Part shown: positions 6,119 through 13,809 of the stretch, in pieces
Layout of the letters: the number at the start of each line of letters is the position of its first letter
How positions within the stretch are numbered: the stretch's first letter is position 1
Origin: Treponema sp. UBA4692
GTDB lineage: Bacteria > Spirochaetota > Spirochaetia > Treponematales > Treponemataceae
Direction of reading: 5' to 3'
DNA length: 64,000 bases
Assembly (NCBI GenBank): GCA_002404895.1
Contig: DHKO01000015.1
Span: 21,379-85,378 of the forward strand
Made by a program: the position numbers and the translations under genes
Notes under the pieces: generated by a model
Seen by the model: the letters and a program-made list of their open reading frames with translations, nothing else
Database searches by the model: none
Told to the model about the DNA's origin: nothing

Positions 6119-9041
6119 CGCACATTTTTTTGTATAGCTTAAACAGTTCTGCCACAATTTCACTTTCTGTCGCATCTTGAGGGAATCCGTACGCCTGCAT
6201 TACGGCACGGTCGTTTTCCCTGTGGGCTTTTCGGAGGTCTGCCGGCATAAGAGTGTCATCGTAAAGGACAGCAAGGCTGTCATTTGGATATTTAGCACGA
6301 ATATCAAGAATAATCTGGGCTGTTTTCTCGATTGTTTTCTTTTGAGCGTCTGTTGGATTGCACCATGGAAAATTGTTGTAAACAATGTTTACAGAATAGC
6401 AATACCGCATTTCTAGTCTTCCGCAAACAGCGCGCATCCAAGCCATATGCACAGAAGATGTTAGAACTCCGAAATGATATATAGTCGCATTTTGGCTGAT
6501 TTTTACCCGGTTGCTGCACATAATGTCTGGCGTCATAAATCCAATAGGAACATAGTGCCTTTTTTCCGAGCTGATTTCGGGAATTACAATATAGTTCTGT
6601 GTCGGCATATTCTCGACATGAAAGCGTGTCGGCTTGTCTGCAATTTTTCTCGTTCCTGCGCTTTTGCTTGCCAACCTGTAATCTCGCACAGCCTGAACTC
6701 GCTTGTAACATTCTTTCATATTTTTTATTTCCGAAAGTGGGCAGTCGCCAAGCCAAAGACAATAACGGAAATATCCATTTATAAACTCGTCTGCGCCAAT
6801 CCATTTGTGAAAATATTTTTTTGAATTCGGCTCTTTCTTTACAAACGCGTCTTTCTCCTCCTGCGTGAAAAGATAGTTTCCGCCGTCAATCGGCTTGTTT
6901 CCGATTCCGATTTCAGGAACATCACAAATCGGCTTGCCTCGGCTTTCCACGAAGATGTCAGGCGCGTCCAGAAGATAGCCGTTGATGTTCTTTGCTATGT
7001 GTTTTTCGCCTTTCTCGTCGATGATGAATTTGTCAGTTGACAGTTCGCTTGTGTGCGGAGTCAGCGGAAGAGATGCAGACCCTGAAACAAGTTCAGGGTG
7101 ACTTCCCTGTGTCCCGCTTTCCCTGTCCCTCTGCGAAAATCCTACAATCACACAGTGGACGTGAGCCTTCTCCGTGCTCTCACTGTCCCACCTGAAAGTT
7201 CTGTAGGCGAAGTCGATTTTTATTCCCTGTTCAAAAAGAGGCTTCCACATAATCGCGACCTGCTCGCCCTGCGTGATTGAGTTTGTGGAGACAAGCGCGC
7301 ATTTTGTGCCTGTGCCGTGTATCAGGTCGGCGGCTTTTTTGTACCAGCAAGAGACGTAATCCGCGTTCCCGATGTTTTTTGCGTTTTTCCACACAAAAGC
7401 CACGTCGTTTTTCTGGCTTTCTGACATGAGCCTCGCTCCCACGAACGGCGGATTTCCCATGATGTAGTCGTAATGGTGCGCGCTTCCGTCAACGTGCGTG
7501 GTGATTCCGGCGAAAAGTCCGCCGTCAGGCAATGCGTTTCCGTCTGTCGGCTTTAGAGTTGCCCAGTCCATTTTGAGCGCGTTGCCCTCGACTATGAACG
7601 CGTTTGTGGTGAGAGGCAGGAAGTCTATCGTCCGGCCCATGATTTTCTCGGTCTCGTTTATCATCTGGCTCTCGGCAATCCAGAGCGCGGTTTTTGCGAC
7701 CGTCACGGCGAAGTCGTTTATCTCGATTCCGAAGAACTGGCTGATTTTCACGTGTATGAACTCGTCGAATCCGAACACACGCTCGCCCTTGTTCAGAACT
7801 GAAATCGCCCTGTTTTCAAGACGGCGCAGGCTGAGGAATGTTTCTGTCAGAAAATTTCCGCTTCCGCATGCCGGGTCAAGAAACGTGAGCGAGCCGAGCT
7901 TCTTCTGGAATTCCCAAAGTTCAGTTTCACGCTTCTTTGCCGATGAAATTTTGTTTATTTCCTCGAATTCCCTGTTTAAGCCGTCCATAAACAGCGGGTC
8001 GATTGCCTTGTGGATATTCTCGATGCTGGTGTAGTGCATTCCGCCCTTGCGCCGGGTCTCCGGGTTGAGCGTGCTTTCAAAAACCGCGCCGAATATTGTC
8101 GGTGAAATCTCGCTCCAGTTGAACGCCGCGCAGTCATTGCAGAGAACGTCCACAATTTCCTGTGTGAAGCTCGGAATCTCGATTTTTTCGTCTCTGAAAA
8201 GTCCGCCGTTCACATAAGGAAACGGAGCGAGCGATGTGTCGTACCTGTCGCGCCCCTCGATTCTTGTGTCCAGCGCCTTGAAAAGGTTTATGAGCGCGAG
8301 TCTTACATTCGGCAGATTGAACGAGCGCAGATAGTCCTCAAAAGAGGTGCGTGTTGCAAAAAGCCCAGCGTCCTCGGCGTAGAAGCAGAACACGAGCCGC
8401 ACGCAGAGAATATTCAGCGAGCGCGCCTGACCGGCTGTCAGCTCGCCGTTCTCGCCTTGCGGAATATATTCCTTTACAAGCGCGTCATACATTTTGCCCA
8501 CGAGATTTCCTGCGGAAAGGCTTATCTCCTCCTCGCGCCTTGTGCTTTCGTTTTTTCTGTCAACTAAGAATTCAAGGCGGTAGAAGTCCTTTTCCAGGTC
8601 TTCAAGGAAAACCGCTTCCGGCGGATTCTGCGGATTTTCCATGTCGTAGATGTTGAATTCCGCAAAGTTGCAAGTTACAACCCAGCGCGGATGCTGCGAG
8701 AGCGGAAGGGACGCGATGTATTTTCTTGCCTGCTGGAACGGCGTTAGCATTGAGCCGTCGCTCTGCCGGATTGGCTCGCTCAGGCTTTTCCCTGAGCTTT
8801 TCTGTTCTATTATGACTTTTGTTTCGGGAATATACGCGTCGATGAAATTTGTTATTGTCTTTCCGGCGAATTTTTCTTTTATCTGGCTTTCAAAGAGGAT
8901 GAATTCTGAAAAATCCTGAACGCCGAATATGTTTCCCAGCAATTCAAGCCAGAATTTCTGGCTTTCGCCTTTCTCGTATCCCTTGCCTTTCCATTGGGCG
9001 GCGAATTCTCTGGCCGCTTTCTGCTGCTGCGCGTTTGTCAT
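6105..9041 (-). CDS. MmeI-family type IIL restriction-modification enzyme
   Basis: A single 978-residue polypeptide combining nuclease, DNA methyltransferase and target recognition, as in MmeI. The N-terminal nuclease motif is FIDAYIPETKVIIEQKSS, with D68, E79 and K81 in PD-ExK spacing. Methyltransferase motif I is FLDPACGSGNFL near residue 390 and motif IV is NPPF (GNPPFVGA) near 530, typical of adenine-N6 enzymes. The C-terminal ~350 residues are the target recognition and C-terminal domains. All catalytic motifs look intact, so it may be active. Near residue 640-675 there is an extra segment including HPELVSGS that is encoded by a palindromic repeat. The last residues are altered by a palindrome at the stop codon. 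There is no separate methylase or specificity gene nearby, as expected for type IIL. Confidence 0.88.
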   Translation of the reverse strand: MTNAQQQKAAREFAAQWKGKGYEKGESQKFWLELLGNIFGVQDFSEFILFESQIKEKFAGKTITNFIDAYIPETKVIIEQKSSGKSLSEPIRQSDGSMLTPFQQARKYIASLPLSQHPRWVVTCNFAEFNIYDMENPQNPPEAVFLEDLEKDFYRLEFLVDRKNESTRREEEISLSAGNLVGKMYDALVKEYIPQGENGELTAGQARSLNILCVRLVFCFYAEDAGLFATRTSFEDYLRSFNLPNVRLALINLFKALDTRIEGRDRYDTSLAPFPYVNGGLFRDEKIEIPSFTQEIVDVLCNDCAAFNWSEISPTIFGAVFESTLNPETRRKGGMHYTSIENIHKAIDPLFMDGLNREFEEINKISSAKKRETELWEFQKKLGSLTFLDPACGSGNFLTETFLSLRRLENRAISVLNKGERVFGFDEFIHVKISQFFGIEINDFAVTVAKTALWIAESQMINETEKIMGRTIDFLPLTTNAFIVEGNALKMDWATLKPTDGNALPDGGLFAGITTHVDGSAHHYDYIMGNPPFVGARLMSESQKNDVAFVWKNAKNIGNADYVSCWYKKAADLIHGTGTKCALVSTNSITQGEQVAIMWKPLFEQGIKIDFAYRTFRWDSESTEKAHVHCVIVGFSQRDRESGTQGSHPELVSGSASLPLTPHTSELSTDKFIIDEKGEKHIAKNINGYLLDAPDIFVESRGKPICDVPEIGIGNKPIDGGNYLFTQEEKDAFVKKEPNSKKYFHKWIGADEFINGYFRYCLWLGDCPLSEIKNMKECYKRVQAVRDYRLASKSAGTRKIADKPTRFHVENMPTQNYIVIPEISSEKRHYVPIGFMTPDIMCSNRVKISQNATIYHFGVLTSSVHMAWMRAVCGRLEMRYCYSVNIVYNNFPWCNPTDAQKKTIEKTAQIILDIRAKYPNDSLAVLYDDTLMPADLRKAHRENDRAVMQAYGFPQDATESEIVAELFKLYKKMCASFS
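7080..7098. repeat. Palindromic element inside the MmeI-like gene
   Basis: CCCTGAA and TTCAGGG flank a five-base centre. On the coding strand it is read through in frame as HPELVSGS, a short peptide produced by a palindrome known from several unrelated bacterial genomes. It lies in the loop between the methyltransferase and recognition domains. Confidence 0.7.
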
Positions 9042-9073
9042 AGTGAGAGAGATTGTATCACAAAATAAGGTGG

Positions 9074-9202
9074 ACGGCAGTCATTACCGCATGAAATTAT
9101 GGGGGTTCTTATTCCTGCGTGTGCATGTCAGAGGGTGTTGCAAGCGTTAGGCAGACCCCCTGCCGTGTACACGTAAGCACCCCTGACAAGGTCACGGCAG
9201 TC
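9074..9202. repeat. Structured intergenic insert flanked by 9-bp direct repeats
   Basis: The identical 9-mers ACGGCAGTC at 9074-9082 and 9194-9202 frame about 110 bp. Inside are an outer stem (GTCAGAGGGTG at 9127 with CACCCCTGAC at 9178), an inner stem GGCAG-ACCCC-CTGCC (9150-9164) and the palindrome CGTGTACACG (9164-9173). No gene is visible. It resembles a small non-autonomous insertion. Confidence 0.5.
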
Positions 9203-9321
9203 GTTTTTCAATGGTTTGTCGCACATTTGCATTTTGAGCTGCGTGTTCCTCTTTGAAAACTTGCATTTGCCGATACAATGTTTTTTCATTATATTTAAAT
9301 GCGGATATTTTTGGGGGACTT

Positions 9322-10512
9322 ATGGCAAAAAAACAAATACCAATCACTTTGCTTTGCGGCTATCTTGGCGCGGGCAAAACTACACTTTTGAATCAGGTGC
9401 TTTCAAACCAGAAGGGATATAAAGTCGCGGTAATCGTCAATGATATTGGAGAAGTCAATGTTGACGCGAAACTTATCGCTGACGGCGCAAAAATCACAGA
9501 CACTTCTGACATCGTTCCGCTTACAAACGGCTGTATCTGCTGCACGCTAAAGACTCAGCTTGCTCAGAACATCGAGAATCTGATTAAGTCTGGAAAATAC
9601 GACTATGTTATGATTGAGGCTTCCGGGGTTTGCGAGCCAATGCCAATCGCGCAGGAGCTTGAGACAATCAAGAACGGAAAAGTTGACAATGTTGTTGGCG
9701 TTGTTGACGCTGCGCGCCTTGTTGACGAATTCGCAGGCGGAAACAAGCTTTTGAACAAAGATGCAATCGGCGAGGAAGATATTGAAAGCCTTCTCGTCCA
9801 GCAGATTGAATTCTGCTCGACTCTCGTAATTAACAAGAAGGATTTGGTTACAGAAGACGAGTTCAAGAAAGTCCGCAAGGTGATTGAGGCTCTTCATCCG
9901 GGAGTAAAAATCATCGAGACAGACCACGGCAAAGTCGATGTTGATGAAATTCTTTCGACAGGCTCTTTTGATTTTGAAAATGTCTACGCTTCTGCCGGCT
10001 GGTGCCAGAAACTCGAGGAAGAGGAAGATGATGACGAGCATGAGGAGCATCATCACGATGAGCATGGCCACGATGAAGATGAGCATGAGCACCACGAGCA
10101 TCATCATCACGAGCACAAGCATGAGGGCGATTCGGGCGCAGATGAAGATGAATACGGAATCGGAACTTTTATTTACTATAGAAGAAAGCCGTTCGACCGC
10201 AAAAAGCTCGATACTTTCGCTGGAAACTGGCCAAAGTCGATTATCCGCTGCAAGGGGTTGTGCTGGTTCTCAGACGAGCCTGAAATGGCTGTTGTTTTTG
10301 AGACTTCCGGCAGACAGATTTCAGCCGGATATTCTGGACAGTGGATTGCTTCCGCTCCGGCAGGCGAGCAGAAAAAAATCCTTGCCGAGAATCCTCAGAT
10401 TCAAAAGGAATGGGATGCGCAAGTCGGCGACCGCATGATTAAGCTCTGCATTATCGGCCAGAACTTGGACAAGAAAGCAATCGCGGACGAGCTTGACAAG
10501 TGTCTTGCCTAA
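9322..10512 (+). CDS. COG0523 (CobW/ZNG1-like) GTPase with His-rich metal-binding loop
   Basis: A 396-residue P-loop GTPase of the G3E family, which delivers metal ions to client enzymes. Visible features are Walker A (GYLGAGKTTLL), the family metal-binding CxCC motif in TNGCICCTLK, and an SGVCEP switch region. Residues ~235-270 form a dense His/Asp/Glu stretch (for example EHHHDEHGHDEDEHEHH), and a CobW C-terminal domain follows (FDRKKLDTFAGNWP). The His-rich loop points to zinc, though cobalt or nickel cannot be excluded. The start at 9322 is preceded by a G-rich ribosome site; upstream in-frame ATGs lack one. No clear Zur operator was found. The gene stands alone. Confidence 0.88.
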   Translation: MAKKQIPITLLCGYLGAGKTTLLNQVLSNQKGYKVAVIVNDIGEVNVDAKLIADGAKITDTSDIVPLTNGCICCTLKTQLAQNIENLIKSGKYDYVMIEASGVCEPMPIAQELETIKNGKVDNVVGVVDAARLVDEFAGGNKLLNKDAIGEEDIESLLVQQIEFCSTLVINKKDLVTEDEFKKVRKVIEALHPGVKIIETDHGKVDVDEILSTGSFDFENVYASAGWCQKLEEEEDDDEHEEHHHDEHGHDEDEHEHHEHHHHEHKHEGDSGADEDEYGIGTFIYYRRKPFDRKKLDTFAGNWPKSIIRCKGLCWFSDEPEMAVVFETSGRQISAGYSGQWIASAPAGEQKKILAENPQIQKEWDAQVGDRMIKLCIIGQNLDKKAIADELDKCLA

Positions 10513-10537
10513 AATCGGCATTGTATTTTAGATAATT

Positions 10538-10576
10538 AAAAGGATAAACGCGGAATTTTCTGTGCTTATCCTTTTT
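10538..10576. terminator. Bidirectional terminator between convergent genes
   Basis: AAAAGGATAA pairs with TTATCCTTTT around an 18-base loop, followed by T-runs on both strands. It serves the COG0523 gene (+) and the lipoprotein gene (-). Confidence 0.85.
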
Positions 10577-11197
10577 TTATATTCCAATCTTCTTGTATTT
10601 CAGACCAGATATTAGAAGAGAATCATCTTTCAGCTCGAAATCTTCGATTGTGTCGCACGGGTCGATGAACGCGTTCAGTTCCATGTAATCTTCATAATTG
10701 AATTTTGTGCCGTCGGCTAGCTTTATCTCGTATGCTGAAAAATAAATTTGCTTTTCGTCGGTCTTGTAGATTCCGAGAATTGTAAGCTCGTTGTTTATTT
10801 GCGCAGCGATTTCTTCTTGCGGCGGAACTTCAATTTTGTCTGGATTTTCAACAGTCTTAAGTTCTTGATGCACGTTTTTTATGTATTTTCCGTCTTTGAA
10901 AAATTTGTATTCGATTTTCTGCTCAACGTTTAATGAAAGCTTAGGAGATTTTAAATCGCTAGATTTTAAATCTCTTGATTTTAAATCGCTTGATTCGTAA
11001 TCTAACGATTTTGAATCTAGTGATTTGGAATCTAACGATTCGGAATTCAAAGATTCCGATGGTTCAGATTCTGAAAACTCGCTGCAAAGTGTGTATTTTG
11101 TCTGCCATTTTCCTGAAATGTCAGTTTGCGCTTTCTCTTTGCAGGCAAAAAAGCAAAAAGATAAAGCCAGTAGTATAGAAAATAATTTTGATTGCAT
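10577..11197 (-). CDS. Lipoprotein with 5-residue SxD/SLDSK repeats
   Basis: A 206-residue predicted lipoprotein. The signal peptide MQSKLFSILLALSFCFFAC ends in a lipobox-like FFAC, so the mature protein would start at Cys19. After the start of a small domain (DISGKWQTKY, similar in style to lipocalin-like or META-type stress lipoproteins), residues ~47-85 are a run of about eight 5-residue repeats of the type SLDSK/SSDLK, encoded by degenerate 15-bp repeats. The rest (~120 residues) resumes the ordered domain (EQKIEYKFFKDGKYIKNVHQ). The repeat is inserted into a loop and may vary in length between strains. Function unknown. Confidence 0.7.
   Translation of the reverse strand: MQSKLFSILLALSFCFFACKEKAQTDISGKWQTKYTLCSEFSESEPSESLNSESLDSKSLDSKSLDYESSDLKSRDLKSSDLKSPKLSLNVEQKIEYKFFKDGKYIKNVHQELKTVENPDKIEVPPQEEIAAQINNELTILGIYKTDEKQIYFSAYEIKLADGTKFNYEDYMELNAFIDPCDTIEDFELKDDSLLISGLKYKKIGI
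10945..11075 (-). repeat. 15-bp coding minisatellite in the lipoprotein gene
   Basis: Eight or so degenerate copies of a 15-bp unit related to AATCTAGCGATTTAA, each encoding five residues (SLDSK, SLDYE, SSDLK, SRDLK). In-frame gain or loss would change loop length without breaking the gene. Confidence 0.75.
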
Positions 11198-11231
11198 TTT
11201 TTCTCTGTGAAAATTTGTAAAGAATAAAAAA

Positions 11232-11271
11232 GCCGGTTTTCGATTCTGTTTAGACAAAAGCAAAAACCGGC
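11232..11271 (-). terminator. Terminator of the TRL-like gene
   Basis: GCCGGTTTT and AAAACCGGC form a stem followed on the minus strand by TTTTTTATT. Confidence 0.85.
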
Positions 11272-11293
11272 ATGATAATTTAACACCAAGAAA

Positions 11294-11572
11294 TTAGTCG
11301 CCTGTTACAATTGTGGTCTTTGAGTTGTAAAGCCCGAGAAAAGAGAAATGCTTTATATCAACTGTTGCAATGTGCTTGATTCCTCCGTTCTGGGCTGCTT
11401 TTAGAATTGTGCAGTTTGTTGAAAGCGGAATGAATCCAAAAAGTGTTGCCTGTGAGGCTTCGCCGTGTTTTACTGCGACTTCTCCAGAGCCGGCCGCAAG
11501 CGGTGTGAATGATGTGCAAGCAGTCAAAGAAAGAGCCAAAGCAAGTGAGGCTGCCGCCAAAAGTTTTTTCAT
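11294..11572 (-). CDS. TRL-like lipoprotein
   Basis: A 92-residue secreted or lipid-anchored protein with signal peptide MKKLLAAASLALALSLTAC and a lipobox (LTAC). The C-terminal half (KAAQNGGIKHIATVDIKHFS, then LYNSKTTIVTG) matches the TRL family, small proteins first noted in tRNA-associated loci, whose function is unknown. The start at 11572 follows AAGGAG on the minus strand; an upstream in-frame Met lacks a ribosome site. It has its own strong promoter and terminator, so it is monocistronic. Confidence 0.8.
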   Translation of the reverse strand: MKKLLAAASLALALSLTACTSFTPLAAGSGEVAVKHGEASQATLFGFIPLSTNCTILKAAQNGGIKHIATVDIKHFSFLGLYNSKTTIVTGD

Positions 11573-11607
11573 AAAAATCTCCTTATCTAACAATAATTAG
11601 ATAATTT

Positions 11608-11635
11608 ACTATACAAAAAAAAAGCACAATGTCAA
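11608..11635 (-). promoter_or_regulatory. Sigma70 promoter of the TRL-like gene
   Basis: Minus strand: TTGACA (11635-11630), 16-base spacer that is mostly T, TATAGT (11613-11608). Confidence 0.8.
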
Positions 11636-11748
11636 TGTTTTTTAATTTTTGCTTATTTTTTTATGCGTTAATTTTGGGGAAACTGACAGGAGGGATTTTT
11701 TATTGATATTGAAAATATAGATTGTGTTTAGTGTATAGATTTCAACTG

Positions 11749-11777
11749 TATACAATATAAATGAAATGTGGTAAAAT
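11749..11777 (+). promoter_or_regulatory. Sense promoter of type I TA-like element 2
   Basis: TATACA (11749-11754), 17-base spacer ending TGTGG, TAAAAT (11772-11777). Start expected at about 11784-11786, where GGAAGTGCC begins. The -35 overlaps the palindrome TGTATACA. Confidence 0.6.
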
Positions 11778-11785
11778 TACTTATT

Positions 11786-12044
11786 GGAAGTGCCTGATTC
11801 GAAAAGGCGGCATCTCCCGAACTCAACCAGTTTTTCTGGAAATTGAAATGGGAGGCTTGCGTATGACTTGTGAATGTGTTGTTTCGCTGGTAACTTGTGT
11901 CGCCACGATAATCACTACAGTTATAGCAGTGCTCACGTATCTAAAAGATAAAGATGAGTAAAAAGTAAAGCCGCCTAGTCTTAACCCACTTTGGCGGCTT
12001 TATAGCAAATATTGTGGAGACGACCGACTGAATCAGGCATTTCC
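11786..12044 (+). other. Type I toxin-antitoxin-like element, copy 2 (toxin mRNA)
   Basis: Second copy of the element at 4961-5214, with the same order of parts: opening GGAAGTGCCTGATTCG, CATCTCCCGAACTC block, small hairpin (CCAG-TTTTT-CTGG, 11827-11839), GGGAGG ribosome site, 32-residue membrane peptide, AAAGCCGCC/GGCGGCTTT hairpin (11966-12002) and closing GGAGACGACCGACTGAATC followed by AGGCATTTCC. Relative to copy 1, an A-T pair in the end-to-end stem has become C-G, and the small hairpin has changed on both arms. Both changes keep pairing, which argues that the RNA fold is selected. The peptide sequences differ far more than the RNA motifs. Confidence 0.7.
11863..11961 (+). CDS. Candidate type I toxin: 32-residue single-span membrane peptide
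   Basis: The peptide begins MTCECVVSLVTCVATIITT and ends VIAVLTYLKDKDE: one hydrophobic segment of about 20 residues and a charged KDKDE tail. It corresponds to the 27-residue peptide at 5042 in position, spacing to the ribosome site (GGGAGG) and topology, with little residue identity except TYLK/AYFK near the end. A longer in-frame reading from 11761 starts before the expected transcription start and has no ribosome site, so it was not used. Confidence 0.6.
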   Translation: MTCECVVSLVTCVATIITTVIAVLTYLKDKDE

Positions 12045-12047
12045 TTC
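11957..12047 (-). ncRNA. Candidate antisense RNA antitoxin, copy 2
   Basis: Predicted RNA of about 90 nt from the promoter at 12054-12082 to the hairpin 12002-11966, which on the minus strand is followed by TTTACTTTTTACTC. It is complementary to the 3' part of the toxin mRNA. Confidence 0.55.
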
Positions 12048-12053
12048 TTCTTC

Positions 12054-12082
12054 AATATACCACATTGTTTTTTATCGGTCAA
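12054..12082 (-). promoter_or_regulatory. Antisense promoter of element 2
   Basis: Minus strand: TTGACC (12082-12077), 17-base spacer ending TGTGG, TATATT (12059-12054). It matches the position and spacer end of the antisense promoter of copy 1. Confidence 0.65.
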
Positions 12083-12180
12083 TTTCGGGCTAAAAGTTCT
12101 ATCGTGTTTCGATTTTCTTTTGACAATCATCATTTTAAATATTATTATTGTAGTAATTGATTTCATAGACTAGGAGAAAA

Positions 12181-13719
12181 GTGAAAATGGGCAATGTGAT
12201 TTTGTTCATAGGTCTCCCGGTTGCAGGAATCGTTCTTGGATGGATTATTCGATGGTGTTATGCCAGATTTCAACTATCTGCGTCAGAGCAAAAAGCTGAA
12301 CGTGTAAAACAGGATGCAATAAAGGAAGCCGAAGCACAGAAAAAAGAAATTTTGCTAGAAGCAAAAGACCAAATCATTCGTGAACGAAAACAGCAGGAAC
12401 GGGAAGATCGTGACAGACGTGCTGAAGTTCAGAAATACGAAGCGCGTGTAAACAAGAAAGAAGAGCTGATTGACAAGCGGGCGGACGAATTCGACAAAAA
12501 AGAAGCCGATTTCCAGAACCGAGTCAACGCGATGAAACGGCGTGAAGAGCAGATGCAGGCTCAGGAAGACAAGTACCGTCAGGAACTTGAGAGAATTTCC
12601 GGAATCACTGCAAAAGAGGCTAAGGATTTAATCATCAAGGACCTCGAAAACGATGCCCGGCACGATGCGCAGGCTTTGCTTAACAAGATTGAGCAGGAAT
12701 CGCAGCTTACTGCTGAGAAAAAGGCTCTTGAAATTCTTGTTTCAGCAATGCAGCGGGTTGCCACGGAGACAACAGGCGACATAACTGTTGCCACTGTTTC
12801 GCTTCCGGGCGACGAGATGAAAGGACGAATTATCGGCCGTGAGGGACGGAATATCCGCGCTCTTGAAACTTTGACGGGCGTTGACATCATAATTGATGAC
12901 ACTCCTGAAGCTGTTGTGATTAGCTGCTTCGATCCTGTCAGAAAAGAGATTGCGAAACAGTCGCTTGAGCGGCTTGTTACAGATGGAAGAATTCATCCTG
13001 CGAGAATCGAGGAGATTGTCCAGAAAGTAACGCGTGAGATTCAGCAGAAGATTTACGAAGAGGGCGAGAAAGTCCTTTTCGACTTGGGAATCCACAATAT
13101 GAGCCAGGACGGAGTCCGTGCTTTGGGAAGACTTTATTTCCGCACAAGCTATGGACAGAATGTCCTTGTCCATTCGCGTGAGGTTGCGGAGCTTGCAAGC
13201 TTGATTGCCGCTGAGGTTGGCGCGAACAGAGATCTTGCGAAGAGGGCTGCTTTGCTTCACGACATCGGAAAAGGCGCGGAAAACGACAGCGACCAGAACC
13301 ATGCGGAAGTCGGCGCTGAAATGGCTAGAAAAATGGGCGAAGACCCGAAAATCGTCAATGCCATTGCCGCGCATCATAACGACTGCGAGCCTGAGACTGT
13401 TGAGGCTGTAATCGTTCAGGTTGCGGATGCAATCAGCGCCGCTAGACCGGGTGCGCGCCGTGAGACTGTTGACAACTATGTTAAGCGTCTTGAGAATTTG
13501 GAAGAGATTGCTGAGAAATTCCCTGGTGTTGAAAAAGCGTACGCGATTCAGGCTGGCCGTGAGCTGAGAATTCTTGTGAACAACGAGAAGATTCCAGACG
13601 GCGAGGTGAAAGAGCTTGCGCAGAAAATTGCAAAGCAGATTGAAACTGACTTGCGTTATCCTGGAAGAATTAAGCTGACAATGATTCGCGAGACAAGAAT
13701 CGTTGAATATGCACGCTAA
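12181..13719 (+). CDS. rny: Ribonuclease Y
   Basis: A membrane-anchored endoribonuclease of 510-512 residues that starts bulk mRNA decay. It has an N-terminal membrane helix (VILFIGLPVAGIVLGWII), a long charged coiled coil (residues ~35-160), a KH RNA-binding domain around GRIIGREGRNIRALE, and an HD domain with H...HD (VLVHSREVAELAS then LLHDIGKG). The length matches the family (about 510-520). Start choice is uncertain: AGGAG at 12172-12176 is four bases before GTG at 12181 and ten before ATG at 12187. A strong terminator follows. It is monocistronic. Confidence 0.95.
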   Translation: MKMGNVILFIGLPVAGIVLGWIIRWCYARFQLSASEQKAERVKQDAIKEAEAQKKEILLEAKDQIIRERKQQEREDRDRRAEVQKYEARVNKKEELIDKRADEFDKKEADFQNRVNAMKRREEQMQAQEDKYRQELERISGITAKEAKDLIIKDLENDARHDAQALLNKIEQESQLTAEKKALEILVSAMQRVATETTGDITVATVSLPGDEMKGRIIGREGRNIRALETLTGVDIIIDDTPEAVVISCFDPVRKEIAKQSLERLVTDGRIHPARIEEIVQKVTREIQQKIYEEGEKVLFDLGIHNMSQDGVRALGRLYFRTSYGQNVLVHSREVAELASLIAAEVGANRDLAKRAALLHDIGKGAENDSDQNHAEVGAEMARKMGEDPKIVNAIAAHHNDCEPETVEAVIVQVADAISAARPGARRETVDNYVKRLENLEEIAEKFPGVEKAYAIQAGRELRILVNNEKIPDGEVKELAQKIAKQIETDLRYPGRIKLTMIRETRIVEYAR

Positions 13720-13738
13720 CGTATAAACTGAAAAATTG

Positions 13739-13772
13739 AAAAGCACTTTGGTTTTCCAAAGTGCTTTTTTTG
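13739..13772 (+). terminator. Terminator of rny
   Basis: AAAAGCACTTTGG-TTTT-CCAAAGTGCTTTT, a perfect stem followed by a T-run. Confidence 0.9.
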
Positions 13773-13809
13773 CTCTTGCTGAAACTAAAAATATTCGCGG
13801 TTATTTAAG

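Noticed and set aside
11761..11862. Longer version of the second small membrane peptide
   Set aside because: The longer reading starts upstream of the predicted transcription start and has no ribosome site; the ATG at 11863 has GGGAGG.
12742..13746. Long open frame antisense to rny, and similar antisense frames over other genes
   Set aside because: These mirror the codon bias of the real genes, lack ribosome sites and match no family.
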